Positions 35,049 through 44,664 are shown, numbered from the stretch's first letter. The stretch: 48,729 bases of DNA from Methylibium rhizosphaerae (GCF_006386545.1 NZ_SWAR01000041.1:1-48729); one strand, 5' to 3'. Notes: generated from the sequence alone by a model not told the origin. Program-made: numbers and translations.

Positions 35049-37370
35049 ATGATGGAAGCGAAGCGACGGGCCGGCCTGCAAGGCTGGCTCGGTATTGCCG
35101 GCGCCGTGTGCTGGCTGGCAGCTTGCGGTGGCGGATCGTCTGCACCGGAGGATGCTGCGCCGCAGGCGGTCCTGTTCACGGCGGCCAACCTGTTCGGAGC
35201 CGACGCGCCGGCCGGCGCGACCTGGATCGACGAGCCGGAGTTTGCGCAACGCGTAGCAGCCGGCGAGCTCACGATACGTTCGGCTGCACGCGATGCGAAC
35301 AATCGCCAGGAGCAGCTGGCCGACTTCCAGCGCGAGGCCCTACAACTGCGGGAGCGCAACAGCGTCGATCCGATCGACGCGGACCTGGGCGCGCTCGGCG
35401 ACGCCGGCGCGGCGCCGCTGCAGGCGCCGCAGATGACGCTGACCCTGGCGGATGGCACGCAGCGCAGCGTCCTGCTGCAGCCGCCCGCCGCGCGGCTGCA
35501 CCAACGACTGCAGACCCAGCTGGCTCTGGAGGATCCGCAGCGCCTGCGCGCGCTCTACGCCGAGCTCTACGGCGGTCTTGGCGATACGCTGCGTGAGTCC
35601 TTGCCCACGCCGCGTACCCTGGAGAACGCATCGCTCGAGACATTGCGCGCGGCGTTGGCCGACGTGGATGCCGTGCTTGCCACCGTCTCCGACCTCGACG
35701 GCATGCGGCCTGTCCAGGAGGCGCCGGCAGGCACCTCGAAGCCTCGGACTGCGCGGCTGCAGTCCGTCACCATCCGCGAGGGCGGTGCGGGCAGCGGCAG
35801 CGGCAGCGACATGTCCGGCACCTGTGGCAGCTATCGCACCTTCGGCATCATGGCGCGCCTGGACTGGCCGCTGAAGGATTTCCAGACCTCCGTGCGCGAC
35901 CAGGGGCAGCGAGTCACCTGCTGGGCTTTTGCAGCGGTGGCCGCGCTGGAGTCGCGCGATCTGGTCACGCGCGGCAGCGCGCCCAACCTCTCCGAGCAGT
36001 TCGTCGTCAACTTCGATCATGGCGGCCCGCCGGCCTGGTACGGGGTGGAAGGCGGTTTCGCCGACGTCGTGCTGAACCGGCTGGCCGAGCGCGGCCAGCC
36101 GGTGGCCTTCGAAAGCGCCTGGACCTACAACCGCAGCTTGCTGCGCGACAGCCTCACCACGCAGACCGGCGTATGCCGCGGCTACGACGGCTTCTGCGGC
36201 GAGAACTCGGCGCAGGATCCCCTCATCTGCGTACGCCGCGGTGCCGATGTGGTCTGCGGCACGGAGACCGTGCGCTACGCCGGCACGTCCCCCGTGACGG
36301 CCAACCGCACTGCGCCGCTGTGGGGCGGCGGCGCATTGCTGGTGAACATTCTTCGCCAGCGCCTCGAACAAGGCATCCCGCTCATCGCGAGCTTCGAGGT
36401 TTCTCGGGGCTTCGAGGTCGCGACGGAGCCGGGGCGCGACCAGGGTTGGGTCACCGATCTGAGCGACGCCGGCATCAGAGGCGGGCACGTTACAGCGCTG
36501 ATCGGCTTCGCCTCCGACGACGTGGTGCGCGGGTTCGCTCCCGTGCTCTCAGGCGGCACGGGCGGTGGCTGGTTCGTGCTGAAGAACTCGTGGGGCTGCG
36601 GGAGCGGCGACGGCGGCTACATATACGTGCCGGTGCGCTGGGCTCAACGCTTCTTCCACAGCATCCACGAGTTGCAGATTCCGGCCGAGCGCTCCACCGC
36701 TTGGCGGGAGCGGGTCGCACGCGACTTCCGGCCGCGTCTTTCACTGGTGGTGGAAGGCGGCAACCGCGTCGTGCGCGGCGTGCCCTTCACGGTGCGCGCA
36801 GTGATGGAGGGCGGCGGGTCCGACTGCTGCACGCTGGCCTGGTCGCCGGCCGCTGGCACGAGCCCGGCCGCCAGCTTCGTGCTGAACGAGGCCGGGCGAT
36901 CAGCGGTCATCTCGCTCACGGCACGCAACCGGCGGGTGGACGCACAGGCGGCGGCATCGGTGGTGGTCGAGGTCGTGGAGCGCACCGACGCGCCGCCCAC
37001 CGGGACCATCGCGCTCAGCCCCGACCGCGGCGCCGCACCCTACCTGCGTGCCAGCGCCGGCAGCGATCGGCTGGCCCTGCATGCCGACGTGGTCGACCCG
37101 GAGGGCACGCCGATCAGCGCCCGCTGGCGCGCCACCGGGCTGACAGATGCCGGCATGGCGCTGGGCACTCCGCTGGAACTGGGCAGCGGCATTGACATCG
37201 ACTGGAACATCGCCACTGCGCCGCTCGGCAGCTTTCTGTCGGAAGCGCTGTGCCAGCGCGGTCGCGGACAGCGCGTGCGCATCGAGCTGGTGGCCAGCGA
37301 CGCGGCAGGCAACTTCAGCACCCCCTACACAGCCCAGCGCGAGATCGCGCTGGCCTGTGCCCCGAACTGA
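35049..37370 (+). CDS. Papain-family (C1) peptidase lipoprotein
   Basis: The ATG at 35049 follows GAAGGAGC and gives 773 residues. A lipoprotein signal is clear (GIAGAVCWLAACGGGSS). A helical region of about 240 residues comes next and may serve as a propeptide. The C1 peptidase domain has DQGQRVTCWAFAAVAAL with Cys291, GGHVTALIGF with His480 and VLKNSWGCG with Asn513, so the triad is complete. The last 230 residues look like two immunoglobulin-like beta domains. It should be anchored to a membrane outside the cytoplasm. The kinase gene is divergent, and the lipoprotein gene downstream starts 27 bp after the stop. Substrates are unknown. Confidence 0.88.
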   Translation: MMEAKRRAGLQGWLGIAGAVCWLAACGGGSSAPEDAAPQAVLFTAANLFGADAPAGATWIDEPEFAQRVAAGELTIRSAARDANNRQEQLADFQREALQLRERNSVDPIDADLGALGDAGAAPLQAPQMTLTLADGTQRSVLLQPPAARLHQRLQTQLALEDPQRLRALYAELYGGLGDTLRESLPTPRTLENASLETLRAALADVDAVLATVSDLDGMRPVQEAPAGTSKPRTARLQSVTIREGGAGSGSGSDMSGTCGSYRTFGIMARLDWPLKDFQTSVRDQGQRVTCWAFAAVAALESRDLVTRGSAPNLSEQFVVNFDHGGPPAWYGVEGGFADVVLNRLAERGQPVAFESAWTYNRSLLRDSLTTQTGVCRGYDGFCGENSAQDPLICVRRGADVVCGTETVRYAGTSPVTANRTAPLWGGGALLVNILRQRLEQGIPLIASFEVSRGFEVATEPGRDQGWVTDLSDAGIRGGHVTALIGFASDDVVRGFAPVLSGGTGGGWFVLKNSWGCGSGDGGYIYVPVRWAQRFFHSIHELQIPAERSTAWRERVARDFRPRLSLVVEGGNRVVRGVPFTVRAVMEGGGSDCCTLAWSPAAGTSPAASFVLNEAGRSAVISLTARNRRVDAQAAASVVVEVVERTDAPPTGTIALSPDRGAAPYLRASAGSDRLALHADVVDPEGTPISARWRATGLTDAGMALGTPLELGSGIDIDWNIATAPLGSFLSEALCQRGRGQRVRIELVASDAAGNFSTPYTAQREIALACAPN

Positions 37371-37397
37371 CCTTTATCTGACCAACAGGAGGTTTTC

Positions 37398-39041
37398 ATG
37401 CGACCTCACCAATACGTCTTCTGGGCCATCACGGCGCTGTCGCTGGCGCTCTGCGGGTGCGGCGGTGCCGATGCCGGTGCCGCACCGAGCTTCAGCGCGA
37501 GCCCGCAGGACCTGACGGTGGCGGAGGGCGAAAGCTTCGCCTTCATGGCCAAGACCGAACCGGAGAGCGCCAGCCTGCAGTGGCGGCGCGACGGCACCCC
37601 GATCGCGGGCGCCACCGGCGCGCGCGTCAGCGGCATCGCGACTGCGGCCGACGATGGCGCGCGGTTCGACGTCACAGCGACCGCCGAAGGCCAGAGCAGC
37701 TCGTCCGCACCGGCCACGCTGCGCGTCAACCGGTGGCACCTCGCCGAATGGTGGCCCACCGGCAGCCTCTACACGACGGTGAAGGCAGCCCTGGCCGACA
37801 ACGGCGACGCCGTCGTGCTGTGGTGCGAGCAGCGCGATGCGTCGATACGCACGCTCAACGCCCGCCACTATGTAGCCACGACCGATCGGTGGTCGGCACC
37901 GATGGCCATCGGCGTCAACTGCACCGGAACGCTCGATGTGGCCATGGACGCAAGCGGCAATGCCTATGCGGCCTGGACCGATTGGGACGGCCTGCCCGGC
38001 AGCGTGGCCGGCGTTTCGATGAAGCGCTTCGATGCGGATCGCGGCACGTGGGAGGCGGGCAACCTCGTCGCGCCTGTGGCCGGCCGAGGCGTGAGCACGG
38101 TCATGGTCCGCACCGGCCCGGCAGGCCATGCGGCGGTGCTGTTCGGCCGCATAGGCACCGGCGTGACCGAGCTTTGCTTCGCGCGCCACGTGGCGGGTGC
38201 TTGGCAACGCGACGAACGGCTGAGCTCGATGCCGGTTTCCGTCGGCTCCCCGGACTTCTTCGATGCCGCTATTGGCGCCGAAGGCGATCTGCAAGTCGCG
38301 ACGACGCAGGACACGCTCGGCCTGCGCTCCGTGTTCGCTCAGTCGCACAGGCTGTCGGACAACACCGTGACGGCACCTGCCCCGCTGGCCAGCGGTAGCC
38401 TGTTGCTGACCACGCCCCGCTTTGCGCAGCGAGGGCGGCAGCTAATGCTGGGCTGGGCCAGCGCGGCGGCCGATGCCGTCGGATGGCACAGCGCATCGTG
38501 GTCAGGTGGCCGCTGGTCCGCGGTGACCAACGTGCGCCTGACGGGCGGTGCTGCCTTGTCCCTGGATACCTCGGGGAATCGCGTGCTTGGCTTTGCGGTG
38601 ACGCCGTCGGGTGAGGCCAGTGCCGCGCTGGAGGCGCGGCAGCTCGATGGCCGCTACCGGCGCCTGGTGGCAACCCGCGATGGCGGCGGGCGCTGGATCG
38701 ACGGGCCGGCCTCCCCCTTCGATGCGCTGGCCGGTACGGTGAGTGGAGATCGGGTGCTCTTCGCGAGCGAGACCGCGGATGCACAAGCCGTCGTTTCGCG
38801 GGTGCTTGCGCTGGCGGTAGCAGGTCCCCGCCCGCTTAGAAGCGATCTGCGCATCGAGCGCCTGCGCGTGAACGACGGCTGGCACGGAGGTGCGAGCAAC
38901 TTCGCCGCTACCGGCAACGAGGTGGTTGGGCTGGATCACGACGGCAACGCGCAGGGCCGCCTGCTGATCGCCTGGATCGAGTTTCCTTCACGCGGCGCAC
39001 CCAAGCTGCGCACCAGCCTGCTGTTGCCCGTACGGCGCTGA
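37398..39041 (+). CDS. Lipoprotein with Ig-like domain and beta-propeller-like repeats
   Basis: This 547-residue protein has a strong AACAGGAGG site. The lipoprotein signal is YVFWAITALSLALCGCGG. An immunoglobulin-like domain follows (about 30-112), with DLTVAEGESFAFMAKTE and LQWRRDGTPIAG. The rest has repeated strands with a Trp-Ser or Asp-Gly turn, for example AWTDWDGLPGSVAGVSMKRF and GWHSASWSGGRWSAVTNVRL. This resembles a beta propeller of sialidase or exo-alpha type, but I see no catalytic residues. It lies directly downstream of the C1 peptidase and is likely co-transcribed. It may bind ligands at the cell surface. Confidence 0.75.
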   Translation: MRPHQYVFWAITALSLALCGCGGADAGAAPSFSASPQDLTVAEGESFAFMAKTEPESASLQWRRDGTPIAGATGARVSGIATAADDGARFDVTATAEGQSSSSAPATLRVNRWHLAEWWPTGSLYTTVKAALADNGDAVVLWCEQRDASIRTLNARHYVATTDRWSAPMAIGVNCTGTLDVAMDASGNAYAAWTDWDGLPGSVAGVSMKRFDADRGTWEAGNLVAPVAGRGVSTVMVRTGPAGHAAVLFGRIGTGVTELCFARHVAGAWQRDERLSSMPVSVGSPDFFDAAIGAEGDLQVATTQDTLGLRSVFAQSHRLSDNTVTAPAPLASGSLLLTTPRFAQRGRQLMLGWASAAADAVGWHSASWSGGRWSAVTNVRLTGGAALSLDTSGNRVLGFAVTPSGEASAALEARQLDGRYRRLVATRDGGGRWIDGPASPFDALAGTVSGDRVLFASETADAQAVVSRVLALAVAGPRPLRSDLRIERLRVNDGWHGGASNFAATGNEVVGLDHDGNAQGRLLIAWIEFPSRGAPKLRTSLLLPVRR

Positions 39042-39050
39042 TGCAGGGCG

Positions 39051-39614
39051 TCAGCGCTGCTTGAGCGCCGCATACAGGAAGCTGCGCGCGCGCTCCCAGT
39101 CGCGCTCAACCGTGCGCGTGCTGACGCCCAGAGCGTCTGCGATGTCGCCGTTGTCCAGCCCGACGAAGTAGCGCATCTCGACCACCTGCACCAGCCGCAG
39201 GTCCAGCTCGGCCAGCTCCTGCAGCGCCTCATGCACGAGGAGCACGTCATCTTCGCCCGCGGGCGTCTTCTCGGCGGCGGTGTTCAGCGTGACGAACACT
39301 TGGTCGCCACCGCGCCGCAGGGCCTGTCGCTCTCGCGCGATATCGACCACCACCGAACGCATGGCCCGTGCGGCATAGGCCAGGAAGTGCGCCCGGTCCT
39401 GCGCGCCCAGGCGCTCCAGCTTGAGCAGCCGCAGGTAGCACTCGTGCACCAGCGAGGTCGTGTTGAGCACCACGCGCTCGTCGGTCTGCAGCATCTTCGC
39501 GTGCGCGATGCGACGCAGGTCCGGATAGAGCAGCGCGAACAGGCGATCCAGCGCGCCTGCATCGCCGCCTTGCGCCGCATTCAGCAGCGTGGTCACTTCG
39601 CCGTGCTCGCTCAT
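39051..39614 (-). CDS. ECF-type RNA polymerase sigma factor
   Basis: This 187-residue protein starts at the ATG at 39614 with CAGGGAGC upstream. Region 2 is LLNAAQGGDAGALDRLFALL to AAQ-independent helix ARAMRSVVVDIARERQALRR, and includes LVHECYLRLLKLERLG. Region 4 is LRLVQVVEMRYFVGLDNGDI and ADALGVSTRTVERDWERARS. It belongs to the ECF group usually found beside membrane Ser/Thr kinases in proteobacteria, which I know as the Sig-70_X6-type family. No anti-sigma factor is adjacent, so control probably comes from phosphorylation or transcription. A paralogue with a stop codon is at 41615-42169. Confidence 0.9.
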   Translation of the reverse strand: MSEHGEVTTLLNAAQGGDAGALDRLFALLYPDLRRIAHAKMLQTDERVVLNTTSLVHECYLRLLKLERLGAQDRAHFLAYAARAMRSVVVDIARERQALRRGGDQVFVTLNTAAEKTPAGEDDVLLVHEALQELAELDLRLVQVVEMRYFVGLDNGDIADALGVSTRTVERDWERARSFLYAALKQR

Positions 39615-39652
39615 GGCTGTGCTCCCTGTTGCCGGCTTCAAGCGAATTGCCC

Positions 39653-39665
39653 GCAAGTATGCATC
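39653..39665 (-). promoter_or_regulatory. 13-nt element upstream of the ECF sigma gene
   Basis: GATGCATACTTGC on the minus strand, 38 nt before the sigma-factor start, is identical to the element before the kinase gene (34879-34891). A weaker AAGTATG core also occurs next to the broken ECF paralogue (42178-42184). It might be an autoregulated promoter. Confidence 0.5.
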
Positions 39666-39847
39666 CGAGGCCACCCCCTAGCTTGAAGCCGCGGCGAACG
39701 CGAGCGCGATGGCGGACGCCGCGGCGGCGATCCGTTTCAGGTGAGGCGAGGACGTCGTATTCCTCATCCACCGATGCGCCATCGCGCCCCCATCGGTGCC
39801 GACAGTCGGGCGGCGGTGCACGGGGCGTGCTGCCAGGAGGTCTTTCC

Positions 39848-41146
39848 ATGCAAGTCAGCTCATTGCTTCGCTGCGCCGCCGTCGCGGCACTATTGGCGGC
39901 GCTGTCCGCCGCATTCCAGGTCGCGCATGCGGCGACCTACGAGATACTGCACCACTTCGGGGGCCCGTGCATGACGCTCGAGGAGTGCGCTCGCCGACCG
40001 CGCGACGGACGCAACCCCTACGACACGCCGGTCATCGATGCCAGCGGCGCCATCTACGGCACGACGCGAACAGGCGGCGCGCATGACCGCGGCACGCTGT
40101 GGAAGTGGCAGTCGAACGTCTACACGGTTCTGCACGATTTCACCGGCAGCGCGAACGACGGCGATCGGCCGATCGGCGCGTTGGTGGCGGACACCCACGG
40201 CAACCTCTACGGGACGACGGAAAACGGCGGCCGGGGTTTCGGCGTGGTCTACAAATGGGACACGGAGCACGGCCTGAGCCTGCTGCATCGCTTCTCCGGC
40301 ACGGACGGCGCCTTCCCGCACGATGGCGTCGTCCGCGATGCGCTGGGCAACCTGTATGGCACCACCATCCAGGGCGGTCCCGCCTACGTGCTCCGACCCG
40401 AAGCGAGGCCCTGCAGCGTCCACGGCTGCGGCACGATCTTCCGGATCGACGCAAGCGGCGCCTTCACGATGCTGCATGCCTTCACCCCGGCCGACGGGGG
40501 ATACGCGCCCCGCCGCCTCGCCCGCCGTGGCAACGTGCTCTACGGTGGGACGGCCAACGGTTCGCCGCTGTTCAAGTTCGCGCTCGACCCCACGATGCCC
40601 GGAGGCGGGACCTTCAGCATCGTGCACCGCTCGCTGACCGACGGTCGGGATGGCTACGTCTTCGCCGGCGGCATGGCGCGAGGTTCATCGGGAAGCCTGT
40701 ACGGGGTGAATGCCTTCGGTGTCCGCAGCTACGGGGGCATCTACCGGATCAAGCCGTCGGACGACTACGAGCCGCTGCACGGCTTCCGGAATACGGATGG
40801 CGCGCAACCCGAAGGCGTGGTCGTGGTCGACGAGACGTCGAACAAGGTCTACGGCACGACCGTGGGCCGACCCCGCGCAGAAAGCGACCTCGGGAACATG
40901 CGCTTCGGCTCGATCTGGGAGTTCGACCTGGGCACCCACAGGCTGAACACTCTGCACGTGCTGGGCGACATCAATCGCAACGGCATCGCCGACGACAACT
41001 GCACCGGCGACCCCCATCCCGACGAGTGCAATGAGGGAATGAACCCGTACACCGGCCTTACGAGGGACGCCGCGGGCAACCTGTATGGTGTGGCGCTGAG
41101 TGGTGGAAAGTACGGCTACGGCGTGCTGTTCCGGGTCCGGCCGTAG
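39848..41146 (+). CDS. Secreted GloVer-repeat protein
   Basis: This 432-residue protein starts at the ATG at 39848 after CCAGGAGGT. The signal peptide is LLRCAAVAALLAALSAAF with cleavage near HAAT. The mature chain consists of tandem repeats of a choice-of-anchor GloVer type. The core LYGTT or IYGTT followed by two or three residues and GG recurs (AIYGTTRTGGAHDRGTLWK, NLYGTTENGGRGFGVVYKW, NLYGVALSGGKYGYGVLFRV). The protein probably folds as a beta propeller. It is divergent from the ECF sigma gene. Proteins of this class are extracellular and of unknown role. One repeat is shortened around residue 240. Confidence 0.85.
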   Translation: MQVSSLLRCAAVAALLAALSAAFQVAHAATYEILHHFGGPCMTLEECARRPRDGRNPYDTPVIDASGAIYGTTRTGGAHDRGTLWKWQSNVYTVLHDFTGSANDGDRPIGALVADTHGNLYGTTENGGRGFGVVYKWDTEHGLSLLHRFSGTDGAFPHDGVVRDALGNLYGTTIQGGPAYVLRPEARPCSVHGCGTIFRIDASGAFTMLHAFTPADGGYAPRRLARRGNVLYGGTANGSPLFKFALDPTMPGGGTFSIVHRSLTDGRDGYVFAGGMARGSSGSLYGVNAFGVRSYGGIYRIKPSDDYEPLHGFRNTDGAQPEGVVVVDETSNKVYGTTVGRPRAESDLGNMRFGSIWEFDLGTHRLNTLHVLGDINRNGIADDNCTGDPHPDECNEGMNPYTGLTRDAAGNLYGVALSGGKYGYGVLFRVRP

Positions 41147-41614
41147 CTGGCCTAGGAACCTCAGCCTTCATCCGCATGAGCCGCGTGCGTGACCCCGGGA
41201 GGTAAGCAGTAGCAGGAGAGGCGTGGAGCTGCGCCGTCAGTGGTGAGTGGGCCGGGCTGGCCATGTGGGGGGCCATGCAGTGCAACATGGAGATCTCAGC
41301 GTTAGTGCTCATGGTCATGTCGGTTAGCGCCATGTGAATTACGCCACTGCGTCCCCGACTTGCACGCCGCGTGTTTGAGCAAGATGCTTGCCGATCTCCA
41401 CGGCGGTGCAAAGCAAACCCGCCGACGCGCCAGGACCACGCCCAGGGCGCGATTAGAGTGCGGTGAAGGCGGATGTCATCCACGACGCGCTGGCGGCAAA
41501 GGTGCGGCGCCTGGACGCGTTCACAGTCTCTGAACGGGCAACCCGGTTGTCCGACTGGGGTCTCGTGCGCGCTGGGCTGGACGGCGGGCCCCCGGTGCCC
41601 CTAGTTTGTAGCGC
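41147..41614. other. Intergenic stretch with no supported gene
   Basis: Between the GloVer gene and the broken ECF gene I see no domain or ribosome-binding site. A plus-strand frame at the end (KADVIHDALAAKVRRLDAFT) is suggestive of coding but too short and undirected to call. It may be decayed sequence. Confidence 0.45.
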
Positions 41615-42169
41615 TCAGCGGGACTTCAGCGCCTCATACAGGAAGCTGCGCGCGCGCTCCCCGTCGCGGTCGACCGTGCGCGTGCTGACGCCCAACGCCT
41701 CAGCGATATCGTCAGTGTCCAAGCCGACGAAATACTGCATGTCAACAACGCGCACCAGCCGCGGGTCGATGGCGCCGAGCGCTTCATGGACGCCGAGCAC
41801 CACGTTCTCTGTGCCGGCCAGTCCCTCGGCGGCGGTGTCCAGCGTGACGAACAGCTGATTGCCGCCGCGGCGCAGCGCCTGCTGCTCTCGCGCGATGTCA
41901 ACCACGACCGTGCGCATCACCCGGGCGGCGTAGGCGAGGAAGTGGGCGCGGTCGGTCGTGCCGAGTCGCTACAGCTTCAGCAGCCGCAGATAGCACTCGT
42001 GTACCAGCGCGGTGGTGTCGAGCGGCAGCCGCTCGTCCGTCTGCCGCATCTTCGCGCGCGCGATCCGGCGCAGGTCGAGATAGAGCGTCTCGAACAGCTG
42101 ATCGAGCGCGCCCGCATCGCCGTGGCACGCGGCGCTTATCAACGCAGTGAGGGCGCTGATAACGCTCAT
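41615..42169 (-). pseudogene. ECF sigma factor paralogue interrupted by one amber codon
   Basis: The frame from 42169 (MSVISALTALISAACHGDAG) aligns end to end with the intact ECF gene at 39051-39614. At 41969-41971 a TAG sits exactly where the paralogue has Glu (RLLKLERLG there, RLLKL-stop-RLG here), a single-base change from GAG. After the stop the frame stays open and conserved through AARVMRTVVVDIAREQ, VDMQYFVGLDTDDI and ALGVSTRTVDRDGERA to 41615. The rest of the gene shows no other decay. The stop is therefore recent, suppressed or a sequencing error. Confidence 0.85.
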
Positions 42170-42284
42170 CGGCTGCGAAGTATGAGGTCATGGCGGAAAT
42201 CTGTCTGCGATCGCGTATTCCCCGGTGTGGCGGTGCGACCGCATCGCTTCATCCCCTTCACCGATTGCTGCAAGGAGTCTTCCC

Positions 42285-43754
42285 ATGCCAAGTGACATCA
42301 CCGCGTTCACGGCGCCTGCCGCCGCCGACGCCGCGTTCCTGCTGGCCCGAGCTATCGAGGCCGGTGCCCTGCCGATCGCGGCACCGGCGGCTTCGCACGC
42401 AACCGGCCTAAGGGTCCCGCCGCCCGAAGCGTTCGAACGCGCTGAGACCCCATGGGACATCGGGCGCGTGGACCTTGAGGCGGCAAGCGGCGGCTTCGAC
42501 GCCGCGGTCCAGGTCTCGGCGGCCGAATGTCTTCGCCGTTTCAACAGATGGAGTCCGCTCGCACTGCGCCGCGGCCTGTCTTCGTCGGAGCTAGAGAGCG
42601 TGCTAGCGGTCGGCCGTCCGTTCGCCAATCCGCATCTCAACGATCCAGGCTGGTCGCTCGACGAGGCGGTCGTCGAGGTGCGGCTCGAGGCCGACCAAGT
42701 ACGGCTATCGGCCGACGGGACGTTGAGCCTGCGCCTTCGCGGCCGCGCGATGCTCGGCCGGATCCTGAACGTTGTGCGCATTGAGGGCGAGGGCGTGCCA
42801 GTCCCGGGCCCGCCGGTGTTCTTTGCGTCGGCGACGCTCGGCGACTACGAAGCGATGGTCGACGCCCGCTGGGTGGCTCGCATCGAGCCAGGCAACGTCC
42901 GCGTCGCGATAGTCATGGAGACCGCGTCGCTGGTGCTGCGCAGCAGTTGGGCGACCGGCGACTTCCTGCCGTTCCACCGAAGCGTCGTGGCGGCCGAGGA
43001 GCACGCGCTGCTCGTGTCTAACTTCGCCGGGCGCCGCGTGGTGCCGCTGACGCCGGCGCTGTCGATCGCCGGACGCGCGCCGGCGCACGAGTCGGCGCAC
43101 TCGCTGGTGTCGGCGGTGGAGGTTGGCGTGGTCGGGCGACGCGGGCGCGAGGCGTTCGCGGTCGGCTGGAACTTCTCCGCGACGCGGCCCGCGGCGATGT
43201 CGCGCATGCAGCACTTTGTCGGGCCGCACGCCTTCGCCGTGCTCCATTCGACGCCGTCAGTGCAGGCCGTCGTGCGCAACCTGTGGTCTCGCCCGGAGTT
43301 CGGCCGGTCGTTCGAGGTGGACGTCGTCGAGGAGCGGCCGGACCCGTCCGGAACCCCGACTCGCTATTCGACGGCGGTGCGCGTCGCGCTGGATGCGCCG
43401 GACGTCGCCGCCTGCACCGTCGATTCGGTGACGCGCGGCGGCTGCTTGCGCTTTCGCGGGCGCGGAACGCTGGCCGGCGTATCGGTGCGCGGCATCGATG
43501 GCAGCCTGCCGCCGCCCGGCCTTGAGCTGCCGACGCGCGCATTCCACTACGACCTGTCAGGCCAGCCGTCGGTGGCCGCGCCGTGGTCACCGGCAGCTGC
43601 GATCGCGGGGCTGCAGCGCCTACTTCACCGCGCCCTTGAAAGCCTGATGCGGCCGCTGGAGCACTGGACCGCGGCCACGGCGCCGAACATCGAAGCGATC
43701 CGCATCGATGGCGTGCGCGGCCGCGCGCTGTTCGCCGGTCGATTCGCCGACTGA
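42285..43754 (+). CDS. Unrecognised 489-residue protein, first gene of JAMM operon
   Basis: The ATG at 42285 follows CAAGGAGTC. The protein has no signal peptide or transmembrane helix. It appears rich in beta strands (VRLSADGTLSLRLRGRAM, VVRIEGEGVPVPGPPVFFAS, RVAIVMETASLVLRSSW), ending in a helical segment (LLHRALESLMRPLEHW). I recognise no family. The next gene starts 31 bp downstream with its own GGAG site. A JAMM-type gene is the third member, so this protein may be a substrate, adaptor or partner in that system. It might be a cytosolic protein of an undescribed module. Confidence 0.7.
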   Translation: MPSDITAFTAPAAADAAFLLARAIEAGALPIAAPAASHATGLRVPPPEAFERAETPWDIGRVDLEAASGGFDAAVQVSAAECLRRFNRWSPLALRRGLSSSELESVLAVGRPFANPHLNDPGWSLDEAVVEVRLEADQVRLSADGTLSLRLRGRAMLGRILNVVRIEGEGVPVPGPPVFFASATLGDYEAMVDARWVARIEPGNVRVAIVMETASLVLRSSWATGDFLPFHRSVVAAEEHALLVSNFAGRRVVPLTPALSIAGRAPAHESAHSLVSAVEVGVVGRRGREAFAVGWNFSATRPAAMSRMQHFVGPHAFAVLHSTPSVQAVVRNLWSRPEFGRSFEVDVVEERPDPSGTPTRYSTAVRVALDAPDVAACTVDSVTRGGCLRFRGRGTLAGVSVRGIDGSLPPPGLELPTRAFHYDLSGQPSVAAPWSPAAAIAGLQRLLHRALESLMRPLEHWTAATAPNIEAIRIDGVRGRALFAGRFAD

Positions 43755-43785
43755 GCCCCATCACCACCCTTCACGGAGAAACACG

Positions 43786-44664
43786 ATGAGTACGACCCTG
43801 TACCCGGAGGGCTCGCTCCTCCAGCCCTTCGAGCTCGTGCTGGCGTCGCTGCGCCAAGCCGGGCTCGTGCACCGGCAACCCGACAAGCACGCCCGCCGTG
43901 CCGAGACGGCAGCGCGCCTGGGCCTGTTCGCCGGGCTCGAGTGCCTTGCGGACGCGGACTTTCGCGTCGACGTCCCGGGCGCCGCAAAGGCGCTCGCCGA
44001 CGTCGGCCCGCTGCGCCTCGGCGAGTTGGTCGCGCTGCTGCGGCAGCGGCTATCCGAGCTGCCCGAGTCCAGCGCGCTCGGCCTGAACGATGGCGACTGG
44101 GCGTTCGCAAAGGACGCCGTCGCGCCGATCAATTGCACGGTGCGCGCGGATGACGCGCAAATCCGGCTGCAGCTGAAGGACGTCGGCCGGCTCGACGGCG
44201 AGCATCGCCTCGTCGACCGTGGCCCGACTGTCGCGCACGCGGCGCCGGAGTCGGTTTTCGGTTCACAGTCGTTGCCGGACCTGGTCGCGTCGATGTGGCG
44301 GGCGCCGACAGTTGCCGCCGAAGAGATCAATGCGCACGACCACATCGCGGCTGCGGCGCGGCTGGCGCTGCAGCAGCTACACGCCGATCGCTGCGAGCAG
44401 GAGGCTCTGCCCGACGCCGTGTTCCGGGGGTCGTTCGGGGCAGAGATCGTGTTTGTGCTGTTTGCGCTCGCCGTGCTGTTCGGGATCATCGCGCTCGGCT
44501 TCGGCGGGACCTCGCCGGCGCCGGGCACGCCCGCGTTCTGGGTTGCTGTGGTGGCCGGCGCACTGGCGGCGATCTTCGCCGTGCTGGCCTGCGCGGCCTC
44601 GGCGCCGGCGTGCATCGTGACACTGCTGATCCCTGCCTCCAAGTGCGGTGCGCTGTGTGCCTGA
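43786..44664 (+). CDS. Membrane-anchored hypothetical protein, second gene of JAMM operon
   Basis: This 292-residue protein starts at the ATG at 43786 after CACGGAGAA. A soluble region of about 220 residues (for example ELVLASLRQAGLVHRQPDKH and INCTVRADDAQIRLQLKDVG) precedes two transmembrane helices near the C-terminus: IVFVLFALAVLFGIIALGFG and FWVAVVAGALAAIFAVLACA. A Cys-rich tail ends it (PASKCGALCA). This suggests a cytoplasmic domain held at the membrane by a hairpin. The 3' end overlaps the start of the JAMM-like gene by about 10-20 bases. I recognise no family. Confidence 0.72.
   Translation: MSTTLYPEGSLLQPFELVLASLRQAGLVHRQPDKHARRAETAARLGLFAGLECLADADFRVDVPGAAKALADVGPLRLGELVALLRQRLSELPESSALGLNDGDWAFAKDAVAPINCTVRADDAQIRLQLKDVGRLDGEHRLVDRGPTVAHAAPESVFGSQSLPDLVASMWRAPTVAAEEINAHDHIAAAARLALQQLHADRCEQEALPDAVFRGSFGAEIVFVLFALAVLFGIIALGFGGTSPAPGTPAFWVAVVAGALAAIFAVLACAASAPACIVTLLIPASKCGALCA

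Noticed and set aside
42178-42184. AAGTATG core as a third copy of the ECF/kinase element
   Set aside because: Only seven bases match and it lies eight bases from the start codon, not about 40, so I did not count it with the other two.
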